This document shows positions 42,020 to 49,401 of a stretch of DNA of 64,000 bases, piece after piece. The translations under genes were made by a program, and so were the position numbers. The stretch's first letter is position 1; each line of letters opens with the position of its first letter. The DNA comes from Enterocloster bolteae (lineage in GTDB: Bacteria; Bacillota; Clostridia; Lachnospirales; Lachnospiraceae). The DNA lies in NCBI RefSeq assembly GCF_002234575.2, contig NZ_CP022464.2, positions 5,766,001-5,830,000 of the forward strand, written 5' to 3'. Under the pieces are notes generated by a model. It was not told where the DNA came from and did not search any database. It saw nothing but the letters and a program-made list of their open reading frames with translations.

Positions 42020-43825
42020 TCACTGGGCGGCTAAATCTTCGTCCGACAGGTCAATGTCGTAAAGGTCAAAGGTTTCATCCTCCGATACCACGCGCCGTTT
42101 TTTCCGGCGCAGGGACGACAAGTACCTGTCCACATCAAAGGTGTTCTGTTTGTCGGCATCCGAGAGGTATTGATAGCGGGGGTGGCGGGTAATGTCGTAT
42201 TTCTCACTGAAAAACGGCCTCACCCCGCGCACCTGCAAAATACACTTGCCTCCGTCCATGGTTGCAATTTCGTCCTGGCTCATCAGCTCCTTTCCGAGTT
42301 TTTGGTAGTTCAGTCCGTGGGAGGTCTGCGCGCCCCGGTTTTCGCTTTGGTTGTAGCTGTCAATCGTTTCCTTGCCCAGCACGTCAGCGATTTCCTTGGC
42401 GTTTTTACCTCTTCCACTCAGGAAAAGCGTACAGTCGCAGTTGTCGGAAATGATTTCCGCTGCATCCTTGTAGATGGCCTTTAACTGTGACTGGCTCTGC
42501 AAAATGATAGAAGCCGAGATTTCCCGGCTTCGGATGGTGGCGATCAGCTTGTCAAAGTTGGGAATCTGACCGATGTTGGCAAACTCGTCCAGAATCATCC
42601 GCACATGGACGGGCAGCCGCCCGCCGTATTTGTCATCGGCCCGGTCGCACAAAAGGTTGATAAGCTGGCTCTGCACCATGGTAAGAATGAAGTTAAACGT
42701 CGTGTCCGTGTCGCTCATAATGAGGAACAGGGCCGTTTTTTCATCCCCGATGGTGTCAAGCTCCAGCTCGTCGTCCTCCATCAGCTCCCGCACTTCCCGG
42801 ATGTCAAATGGCGCTAATCTGGCTCCGCAGCTAATCAAAATGGAACTGCGGGTTTTGCCTGCCGACAGAAGGAATTTTTTGTACTGGCGCACCGCAAAGT
42901 GTTCCGGGTCTTTTTCTTCCAGCCGTTCAAACATGGCATCCACCGGGGATTGAAATTCCGGGTCGTCCTCGCGGGCCTCCGACGCATTGATCATTTCAAG
43001 CAGCGTCGTGAAATTCATTTCATCGTCCGGCGCTTCGTACCAGATGTAGCCAATGAGAGCCGAATACAACAGACGTTCCGACTTGATCCAAAAATCCTCG
43101 GCGCTTTTTTCGCCCTCCCCCTTGGTGTTGCAGATCAGGGTGTTGACCAGCTTTAAGATGTCTTTTTCCGAATGAATGTAGCGGAATGGGTTGTACCGCA
43201 TGCTCTTGGAAAAGTTGATGGTATTCAGCACTTTGACCCGGTAGCCGCTTCGCACAAGGAGCTGGCCCACCTCCCCGATCAGGCCCCCTTTGGGATCGGT
43301 GATAATGAAAGAGGCCGGATAGTCCTTGGACACGCACTGCATCAGGTTCGGCTTCACAAAAAATCGCGTCTTGCCGCTGCCGGAACCGCCGATGACCAGT
43401 ACGTTTTTGTTCCGGGCGGTCTTGGGGTCTTTGGGGCGGTTGTTCATGGTGAGGCGTTCCGTCTGGGTCAGGAGAATGTTGTTATCAAACACCGGGTCGA
43501 TGTACGGGGCTATATCTTTGGGGCCGCCCCACCGGGCACTGCCGTATTCTACGCCTCGGCGGTATTTCTTGGCGTTCTTGCTCTTGCAGTACACCATCAG
43601 ACGCAATGCCACCGCACCGGCCACACCCACCGCCAGATCGAACAGGTGGAAGCTGGGGGCGGCGTTTTCAAAGGCAAGGGAAAAGCCGTCCGCAAGGTGC
43701 AGCAGCTTTTCTGAGACATCCGCCCCAGCCGCCAGCCGGTAGGTCTGTCCCAGCTTGCCAAACAGGTAAACGAACAGCAGATAGGGCAGGTTTGCGATTA
43801 TCAGCTTTTTCACTTCCGGCCTCAT
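42020..43825 (-). CDS. VirD4-like coupling ATPase (T4CP)
   Basis: A 601-residue membrane-anchored ATPase that brings the relaxase-DNA complex to the channel. Two N-terminal membrane helices (LIIANLPYLLFVYLFGKL and LFDLAVGVAGAVALRLMVY), Walker A VIGGSGSGKTRFFVKPN (about 145), Walker B VRMILDEFANIGQIPN, and the TraG-type C-terminus with ISDNCDCTLFLSGRGKNAKE. The 4 nt overlap with pcfB upstream indicates translational coupling. Confidence 0.95.
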   Translation of the reverse strand: MRPEVKKLIIANLPYLLFVYLFGKLGQTYRLAAGADVSEKLLHLADGFSLAFENAAPSFHLFDLAVGVAGAVALRLMVYCKSKNAKKYRRGVEYGSARWGGPKDIAPYIDPVFDNNILLTQTERLTMNNRPKDPKTARNKNVLVIGGSGSGKTRFFVKPNLMQCVSKDYPASFIITDPKGGLIGEVGQLLVRSGYRVKVLNTINFSKSMRYNPFRYIHSEKDILKLVNTLICNTKGEGEKSAEDFWIKSERLLYSALIGYIWYEAPDDEMNFTTLLEMINASEAREDDPEFQSPVDAMFERLEEKDPEHFAVRQYKKFLLSAGKTRSSILISCGARLAPFDIREVRELMEDDELELDTIGDEKTALFLIMSDTDTTFNFILTMVQSQLINLLCDRADDKYGGRLPVHVRMILDEFANIGQIPNFDKLIATIRSREISASIILQSQSQLKAIYKDAAEIISDNCDCTLFLSGRGKNAKEIADVLGKETIDSYNQSENRGAQTSHGLNYQKLGKELMSQDEIATMDGGKCILQVRGVRPFFSEKYDITRHPRYQYLSDADKQNTFDVDRYLSSLRRKKRRVVSEDETFDLYDIDLSDEDLAAQ

Positions 43826-44298
43826 AGAGACAGCCCCCTTTCCTTGATTTTCTCCTTGGCCTGCTGGCGGTTTCTGGCCGCCGTCTTTTGCTTCATAGCC
43901 GACAGGGCCTTTCGGATGGAGGGGCGTTCCTGCTGTTTGAGCTTCTTGGCCGTAAACTCCTTAAACGCCTGTTCCAGATTGTCCGCCTGCTTGGATTTGA
44001 AAATCACGATATACCGGGGCGGATGGGTGGTGCGGTCTTTCCGCAGGGTGAAATCAATTCCGTATTTCTTGGCGCAGGGCCGAAACAGGCCGATGTTGGC
44101 ATCGGTGATTTCAATGTTGGACAGGGCGGAACCGTCCTTTTTGAGCTGCCGCAAGCTCTGTTTTCCGTGATGTGCCTTTCCTGTCCCTTTCTGCCGGGCG
44201 GCCAGAAATTTCTTCATGGCCGCCTGCAATACCTGGCCGGTGAGCTTGCCCGTCTTAACCGCTAACGCGATGGTTTTCTGTTCGATTTCTTCCTGCAA
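43822..44298 (-). CDS. PcfB-family (DUF3801) transfer protein
   Basis: A 158-residue basic protein beginning MQEEIEQKTIALAVKTGKLT with LTGQVLQAAMKKFLAARQKG and FRPCAKKYGIDFTLRKDRTT, the PcfB/DUF3801 pattern. In pCF10 PcfB binds the coupling protein and relaxosome; the same link is suggested by its coupling to the VirD4 gene here. The C-terminus is highly charged. Confidence 0.88.
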   Translation of the reverse strand: MQEEIEQKTIALAVKTGKLTGQVLQAAMKKFLAARQKGTGKAHHGKQSLRQLKKDGSALSNIEITDANIGLFRPCAKKYGIDFTLRKDRTTHPPRYIVIFKSKQADNLEQAFKEFTAKKLKQQERPSIRKALSAMKQKTAARNRQQAKEKIKERGLSL

Positions 44299-44341
44299 CT
44301 GCTATCCCTCCTTGGAAGTCAAAGCAGGCAGGCGGCACGGC

Positions 44342-44554
44342 TTAGATCCGCACCCGCAGGCCGGAGAGGTCGTCGGTGCGGATACCCACCAGATACCAGT
44401 TTTCAGCCATTTCTATGCGGGTGGGCCTCCATCTGCCGCCTACCAGTACATCGAAGGTTTCTCCGCAGTGCAGGCCGCCGTAGTAGTCCGCTAGGTCAAA
44501 ACGGATGTCATAGCGGTCTGCCTGCTCGTCAAAAATCAAAGTTCCCTGTTTCAT
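44342..44554 (-). CDS. DUF5348 family protein
   Basis: A 70-residue protein, MKQGTLIFDEQADRYDIRFD then VGGRWRPTRIEMAENWYLVG, matching the small DUF5348 proteins of ICE transfer regions (a likely beta-barrel fold). Function unknown. GGAGG precedes the ATG. It lies between the replication-initiator-like gene and pcfB on the same strand. Confidence 0.8.
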   Translation of the reverse strand: MKQGTLIFDEQADRYDIRFDLADYYGGLHCGETFDVLVGGRWRPTRIEMAENWYLVGIRTDDLSGLRVRI

Positions 44555-44571
44555 AGGGCTGTCCTCCTTTT

Positions 44572-45705
44572 TCAGATTTTGCCGGTGTTCATATCGTGGG
44601 CCACCAGTGCCGTGTAATAGCCGTTGATGGTGCTTGGGGCGTTGAACAGAACCGCCAGCAGGTATTTCTTGATATTTCGGATTTCCGTGGTGTTTTTGCT
44701 GATACAGTCAAAGACAAACTCCATGTGGGAGCTGTTCAGCTTCATCAACTTGGATTTCACCAGCTCAGCGGGGTAATCGTCCCCGGCAATGCGGATGGTC
44801 GTTCGGGCGCTGCATACGGTTTCCACCAGCAAGTCCACGATCTCGTCCAGCAGTTCCCGGTCAATCCCCTTGGTGTGCTGGCAAAGGTGTTCATACTCGA
44901 TGTTATCCTTGATGATTTCCCGATAAACCGCTACGGCGCTCTGTGACTTCGCTCCCGTTCCTTTCCGTTCCGGCGGCGCAGCCGCTGCTTTCTCCAAAGG
45001 AGAGGGAGGGGAAAGGATAGGAATGGAATCGGTAATTCGTCCATCTGTATTTGATTTCTCTTTACTTGATCTATCTTTATTTATTTGCGTTGGATTTTCC
45101 GGTGTCGGGTTATCCGATGTTGGATTTTCCAACACCGGGTTTTCCAATATCGGCTGTTCCAACACCGATGCTTCGGTCTGCGGCTGCTCGTAGATGGTAT
45201 AGAGCATATCTGCCATCTTTCCCTTGCCGTCCCGGTTCTGCTGTCGGGTGATATATCCGGCCCGTTCCAGCTCCCACACCGCCGTCCGTATGGCGTCGAT
45301 GCTTTCCCGATTTATCAAAGACAGGCCCTTTAGCGTGTAGTCCCAGCCCTCCGGCAGAGAGAGCATTTGCGATAACAGGCCCTTGGCTTTCAGGGACAAG
45401 TCCTTATTCCGCAGGTGGTGGTTGGACATCACCGTGTATCCTCGGTTTTTCTCCACTCGAAAAACTGCCATCTTGTCGCACACTCCTTTCACTTGAAATT
45501 TCACCGTGTCAAAGACGGTGAGCTTGCCCGGCTGGTAAGGACATTCTGCGTAGATGCAAAACTGATACTTCCAGTGTGGGCGGTAAAATCGGCAAGTGCC
45601 GCAGTCCTCCGGCGCTCCGGCCTCGCCGCTGTCAAAATGATCTGCGCCTGGCCTTGTCTGCATGAGCTGTTCAAAGGCCCGGTCGCTGCCGGACGTAAAG
45701 TACAT
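44572..45705 (-). CDS. DUF6017 / replication-initiator-like HTH protein with cysteine-rich N-terminal extension
   Basis: A 377-residue product. Residues 1-78 form a Cys-rich module (MYFTSGSDRAFEQLMQTRPG, DCGTCRFYRPHWKYQFCIYA). From residue 79 the sequence is a typical replication-initiator/HTH domain (MAVFRVEKNRGYTVMSNHHL, then KGLLSQMLSLPEGWDYTLKG and SIDAIRTAVWELERAGYITR), a Pro/Asn/Glu low-complexity spacer with repeated ENP units, and a DUF6017 C-terminus. A second start at 45471 has AAAGGAG 11 nt upstream, so the 299-residue core may be made separately. It probably supports ICE replication or partition. It is the rightmost gene of the ICE. Confidence 0.8.
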   Translation of the reverse strand: MYFTSGSDRAFEQLMQTRPGADHFDSGEAGAPEDCGTCRFYRPHWKYQFCIYAECPYQPGKLTVFDTVKFQVKGVCDKMAVFRVEKNRGYTVMSNHHLRNKDLSLKAKGLLSQMLSLPEGWDYTLKGLSLINRESIDAIRTAVWELERAGYITRQQNRDGKGKMADMLYTIYEQPQTEASVLEQPILENPVLENPTSDNPTPENPTQINKDRSSKEKSNTDGRITDSIPILSPPSPLEKAAAAPPERKGTGAKSQSAVAVYREIIKDNIEYEHLCQHTKGIDRELLDEIVDLLVETVCSARTTIRIAGDDYPAELVKSKLMKLNSSHMEFVFDCISKNTTEIRNIKKYLLAVLFNAPSTINGYYTALVAHDMNTGKI

Positions 45706-45961
45706 AGGCGGTCGCTCCTTCCTCTATTTGGGCGCAAAAAAGCGGCGTCCTGATCTCCCCAAAGGGAAAAGAGAACGCCGCCGTCTGCGGTGTCGTATTC
45801 GATTTTTCGATGTGCGCTGTTTGGGATAGTGGGCTTCATGGGAAAGGACAGCGTGTCAAGGCTCCCTCCGAATGTAGTAAATGGGTAGTAAATTCGGTGT
45901 CCTTATCCCGTGATTTGCCCGTATTTCCGGGCTTTTTTGAAATAATCAGAGTTTTTATTAT
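45706..45961. other. ICE right end region
   Basis: Contains a GCGGCG...CGCCGC hairpin (45752-45782), a 14-mer repeated in inverted orientation near int (45851-45864), and arm-type repeats TAGTAAAT (45875 and 45886). A CCGTATTTCCGGGCTTTTTT stretch then runs to the junction. No gene is seen. Confidence 0.6.
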
Positions 45962-45973
45962 GAAAAGTTTAAT
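45962..45973. repeat. attR: ICE right junction
   Basis: GAAAAGTTTAAT, counterpart of attL at 13282-13293. Homology to the intact recombinase resumes at TTTAATGATATC (F-N-D-I). Confidence 0.75.
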
Positions 45974-46090
45974 GATATCTCCCTGCTTGCTGATTTAATG
46001 GGCCACGAAAGCATTGAAACAACCCGCATCTACCTAACAAAATCAACACAGGAGCAGCGGGAGCTGATTGACAAAATAGTTACCTGGTAA
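45974..46090 (+). pseudogene. Tyrosine recombinase (pair A, second member), 3' part
   Basis: Thirty-eight codons to a stop, DISLLADLMGHESIETTRIY then LTKSTQEQRELIDKIVTW. These contain the second catalytic His and the Tyr nucleophile and align with the end of the intact gene at 47123-48073. It has no start of its own; it is the tail severed from 12565-13293 by the ICE. Confidence 0.92.
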
Positions 46091-46115
46091 TATTTTGCAC
46101 CGTTATTGTGCTATA

Positions 46116-46158
46116 GATATACGGAAATTCCGGCGGTCCCGACCGGCCGCCGGATATC
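46116..46158. terminator. Hairpin after recombinase pair A
   Basis: GATAT...CCGGCGG / CCGCCGG...ATATC stem about 25 nt downstream of the split recombinase stop codon. No long T run, so termination is only likely. Confidence 0.45.
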
Positions 46159-46275
46159 TCCCGCCCTTACCCGGAACACAAATATTATAGACCCCCACCT
46201 CTTACATTTTCCGAAGTTATCCATTACTATATTATTTATTGGAAAAATTAACCACACAAGAGGAGGTATTACATC

Positions 46276-47112
46276 ATGACAGCCACACCAAGATTAATGT
46301 CCAATCATGCATTGGACCAGTTTCAGAAATATCTCATGACCCATAACAAATCTCCAAATACCATCTGCGTGTACCGCTATGCGGTAGAACAGTTCTATCA
46401 TCTGTATCCTCAGCTGACCCCCCGCAACCTTCAGCTTTATAAGGTATATCTTTTGGAACATTACAGGCCCCAGACCGTGAATCTGCGCATACGGGCGCTG
46501 AACTGCTACATGGAATACAGGCAGGCCTCCATCACCCCTGTTTCCATGATAAAGATACAGCAGAAAACATATCTGGATAAGATTATCAGCCAGGCTGATT
46601 ATGAATATCTGAAGCGGTGCCTGGCGGAGAGCGAAGAATATACCTACTATTTTATTGTGCGCCTCATAACCGCCACAGGAGTGCGTATCAGTGAGCTGAT
46701 TACCTTTCAGATTGAGGACGTGCACACCGGACACAAGGATATCTATTCCAAAGGCAATAAGATGCGGCGTGTCTATATCCCCCGCGGACTGGTCCGCGAG
46801 CTGCAGGAATGGCTGGCTGCCACACACCGGAGCACCGGCCCCCTGTTCCTCAACCGCTTTCACTCCCCCATCTCCCCGTCAGGCATACGGGCCCAGTTCA
46901 AGGTATTTGCAGCCCGGTACGGTCTGGACCCCGAGGTGGTGTATCCCCATAGCTTCCGGCATCGTTTTGCCAAGAATTTTATTGAAAAATGCGGGGATAT
47001 ATCCCTTTTATCCGACCTGCTGGGACATGAGAGCATTGAAACCACCCGTATTTACCTCCGGCGCAGCAGCAGTGAACAATACCGTATAGTCAACAAAGTA
47101 GTGGACTGGTAG
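46276..47112 (+). CDS. Tyrosine recombinase (pair B, first member)
   Basis: A 278-residue XerC/D-like recombinase with intact active site: Arg in ATGVRISELITF, Lys in SKGNKMRRVYIP, HxxR in PHSFRHRFAKNF, His/Tyr in LLGHESIETTRIYLRRSS. It shares long stretches with the pair A gene at 11673 (LYKVYLLxHYxPQTVNxRIR, IISQADYEYLKR). AGGAGG precedes the ATG. It is followed at 10 nt by the second member. Target sites are unknown; a role in switching neighbouring surface genes is possible. Confidence 0.9.
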   Translation: MTATPRLMSNHALDQFQKYLMTHNKSPNTICVYRYAVEQFYHLYPQLTPRNLQLYKVYLLEHYRPQTVNLRIRALNCYMEYRQASITPVSMIKIQQKTYLDKIISQADYEYLKRCLAESEEYTYYFIVRLITATGVRISELITFQIEDVHTGHKDIYSKGNKMRRVYIPRGLVRELQEWLAATHRSTGPLFLNRFHSPISPSGIRAQFKVFAARYGLDPEVVYPHSFRHRFAKNFIEKCGDISLLSDLLGHESIETTRIYLRRSSSEQYRIVNKVVDW

Positions 47113-47122
47113 GGGGCGCGTC

Positions 47123-48073
47123 ATGAAGGAACTTAAGATTAGCGTTATTTATGGCGGCATCTGTCCTCCCCAGGCAGACCCCTCTATGTATAATCCTGAC
47201 AATTATCAGGCAAACTTACAGTATTTCCATGATTTCCTGCAACGGCGGGGCTCCTCTGCAAATACCATCGACTCCTATCTCACCTCTGTCCGGCATTTTC
47301 ACAGTCTGTACCGTGATGTTACCGTGGAGAATCTCCAGTCTTACAAAGCATGGCTTATGGAACGCTACAAACCCAGCACAGTGAACACGCGAATATATGG
47401 AATCAACCAGTATGTGGCGGCCCTCCAGTCCGGCGGGGACATAAGTGACACCGGACCATATACCCCTGCTGCCTCCATTGATTTTCTGGAACCTTATAAA
47501 CTTCCCTCTGTCCGGCATCAGCAAAAGCCCTTTCTTAACAATGTTATATCCAAAAGGGATTATGAGCGTCTGAAACGTGGCCTGAAACGGGATAATAATA
47601 TGTTCTGGTATTTTGTGGTCCGCTTTCTGGGTGCCACGGGTGCCAGGGTCAGCGAGCTGATCCAGATTAAGGCGGAGCATATGCAGATTGGCTGCATGGA
47701 TTTGTATTCCAAGGGCGGAAAGGTGCGCCGCATCTATTTTCCCGAAAAACTCTGCGGGGAAATGCTGTCCTGGCTGGACAGCCGTCAGATACAGACCGGT
47801 TTTATATTCACCAACCGACGGGGCAATCCCATTACTCCCAGGGGCATAAGCAGCCAGCTGAAGGTGCTGGCAAAAAAGTACCGGATATGCCCGGATACCG
47901 TCTACCCCCACTCATTCCGGCACCGTTTTGCCAAAAACTTTCTGACTAAATTCAATGATATTTCGCTTCTGGCCGACCTTATGGGCCATGAGAGCATTGA
48001 GACCACACGAATCTATCTGACCCGTTCCTCCGACGAGCAGAGAGAGCTTATTGACAGAATTGTCACTTGGTAG
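47123..48073 (+). CDS. Tyrosine recombinase (pair B, second member)
   Basis: A 316-residue recombinase, the intact counterpart of the gene broken by the ICE. SAM-like domain with SSANTIDSYLTSVRHFHSLY, catalytic Arg in TGARVSELIQI, Lys in SKGGKVRRIYFP, HxxR in PHSFRHRFAKNFL, and His/Tyr in LMGHESIETTRIYLTRSS. The first ~30 residues extend beyond the pair A gene. Tandem recombinases often act as heterodimers; the organisation suggests this pair does. It is the reference used here to place the ICE boundaries. Confidence 0.9.
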   Translation: MKELKISVIYGGICPPQADPSMYNPDNYQANLQYFHDFLQRRGSSANTIDSYLTSVRHFHSLYRDVTVENLQSYKAWLMERYKPSTVNTRIYGINQYVAALQSGGDISDTGPYTPAASIDFLEPYKLPSVRHQQKPFLNNVISKRDYERLKRGLKRDNNMFWYFVVRFLGATGARVSELIQIKAEHMQIGCMDLYSKGGKVRRIYFPEKLCGEMLSWLDSRQIQTGFIFTNRRGNPITPRGISSQLKVLAKKYRICPDTVYPHSFRHRFAKNFLTKFNDISLLADLMGHESIETTRIYLTRSSDEQRELIDRIVTW

Positions 48074-48130
48074 ATTGCATTTTCTCAAAAAAAACAGTAT
48101 CATAAAAGAAACTCGCAAAGGATGGTTTAT

Positions 48131-49276
48131 ATGTACGAATATACGTGGTATCAATGGCTTACATTCTTTTTTATATACTGCTTTTTCGGGTGGATTTTTG
48201 AATCCACCTATGTTTCTGCGAAAACAGGTCACTTTGTGAACCGCGGTTTTCTGCGCCTTCCCCTGCTTCCCCTGTATGGAACAGGCGCCGTGATGATGCT
48301 GTGGGTATCCCTCCCGGTCAAGGACAACCTGTTTCTGGTGTACCTGGCAGGCGTTATTGCCGCCACCATTCTGGAATACGTCACCGGCTGGGGCATGGAA
48401 AAGCTGTTTAAAATGAAATACTGGGATTACAGCAACCAGAGATTCAACGTGAAGGGGTATATCTGCCTCAGCTCCTCCATTGCCTGGGGTTTTCTGACCA
48501 TTTTCCTCACAGAGGTGGTGCACCGCCCCATTGAGCACTATGTCCTGGGGCTACCTGTTATGGTGAACATTATCTTTGTGCTGATTACCTCCCTGCTGTT
48601 TGCAGCGGATACGGCTGAGTCCGTAAAAACCGCCCTGGATTTGGCCAAGGTGCTGGATGCCATGACCGACATGCGGGCCGAGCTGGACGATATACAGGTA
48701 CAGATGGCCCTGTTAAAGGCAGAGACCAGCGAGCGCGTTGCAGAGGCCAGAGAGGAAGCGGCTGCCAGGCTCAGCCGGATGAAGTCAGGAGCTGCCGTCC
48801 ATGCGGCTGCATTGAAGGATGACACGGCTGAACGCCTGAATGAACTGGTGGAGAACACCATGGAGAAAATGAGCGGATTCGTGGAGGGTACCGCTGAAAA
48901 GATGGGCGGGCTGGTGGAAAACACAGCCGAAAAGGTGGCCCGGACAGCGGAACGGCTGTCAGAGCTTACAGAGGACGCGGCTGCCAGGGTATCCGGTACG
49001 CTGGCACAGCGGGCAGAGGGCTCCCGGCAGGCAATACAGCGTGACGAGCTTAACAAAAGTGCTGTCCAGGATCGAAAGGATAAACTGGCCGCCCTGTCCC
49101 AGCGCCTTGTATCCATTACCGAAAAACGCCATATGCTTTCCACCCATATGGACTTCTACCAGAGAGGCATACTAAAGGGCAATCCCACTGCCTCCTCTTC
49201 CCGGTTCGCTGAAGCGTTGAAGGAACTGCGCGAAATTGCGGACAGGAAGAATCCGGATGAACATGATGCAAACTAA
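48131..49276 (+). CDS. CmpB-type membrane protein with long C-terminal coiled coil
   Basis: About 381 residues. The N-terminal ~190 residues hold five hydrophobic helices and the signature of the putative ABC-transporter-type/CmpB family (FFGWIFESTYVSAKTGHFVN, LPLYGTGAVMM, EKLFKMKYWDYSNQRFNVKG). From about residue 190 the protein changes to a charged, Ala/Glu-rich coiled coil with repeats of the kind VENTMEKMSGFVEG, AEKMGGLVENTAEK. The true role of the family is unsettled. The start MYEYTWYQW at 48131 is chosen; three codons upstream also fits. The coiled-coil extension is unusual to me for this family. Confidence 0.78.
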   Translation: MYEYTWYQWLTFFFIYCFFGWIFESTYVSAKTGHFVNRGFLRLPLLPLYGTGAVMMLWVSLPVKDNLFLVYLAGVIAATILEYVTGWGMEKLFKMKYWDYSNQRFNVKGYICLSSSIAWGFLTIFLTEVVHRPIEHYVLGLPVMVNIIFVLITSLLFAADTAESVKTALDLAKVLDAMTDMRAELDDIQVQMALLKAETSERVAEAREEAAARLSRMKSGAAVHAAALKDDTAERLNELVENTMEKMSGFVEGTAEKMGGLVENTAEKVARTAERLSELTEDAAARVSGTLAQRAEGSRQAIQRDELNKSAVQDRKDKLAALSQRLVSITEKRHMLSTHMDFYQRGILKGNPTASSSRFAEALKELREIADRKNPDEHDAN

Positions 49277-49299
49277 TGTCCTGTTTTCTTTTACGCAAA

Positions 49300-49356
49300 A
49301 AATACCCTGACAGCTTTACACATCTGCTTTTTCTGTGTCCTGCTGCCAGGGTATTT
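49300..49356. terminator. Bidirectional terminator between convergent genes
   Basis: AAATACCCTG (49300-49309) / CAGGGTATTT (49347-49356) with inner CAG/CTG pairing, flanked by A and T runs. It separates the CmpB-like gene from the phosphoglucomutase gene. Confidence 0.75.
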
Positions 49357-49401
49357 ATGATTCAATTATACTTTTATGGTTCTTTCACATCCGATGACAC
49401 A

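Larger units (their letters stand above)
13294..45973. mobile_element. Tn1549/Tn916-superfamily integrative conjugative element with polysaccharide and kinase cargo
   Basis: About 32.7 kb, bounded by attL/attR inside a host tyrosine recombinase gene. It carries the full kit: Tn916-type int and xis at the left end, MOBP relaxase and MobC, VirB4, VirB6-like, VirD4, PrgI, Maff2, NlpC/P60, topoisomerase III, an ArdC-like protein and a replication-initiator-like gene. Cargo comprises a phase-switch plus polysaccharide operon (16.7-21.7 kb) and a protein kinase cassette (24.2-25.5 kb). No van, tet or erm gene is present. The conjugation genes look intact, so the element may be mobile. Confidence 0.93.

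Noticed and set aside
13294..45973. Possibility that the element is a vancomycin-resistance Tn1549
   Set aside because: No vanB, vanX, vanY or vanS/R genes are present; the backbone is similar but the cargo is polysaccharide and kinase genes. The VanW-family gene at 55588 lies outside and is not a resistance determinant by itself.
13294..45973. CRISPR arrays or tRNA attachment site
   Set aside because: No regularly spaced repeats were seen, and the ICE junctions are inside a recombinase gene, not a tRNA gene.
48538..49143. Long antisense frame opposite the CmpB-like gene
   Set aside because: It is a Ser/Ala-rich shadow of the Ala/Glu-rich coiled-coil coding sequence and has no SD or family motif.
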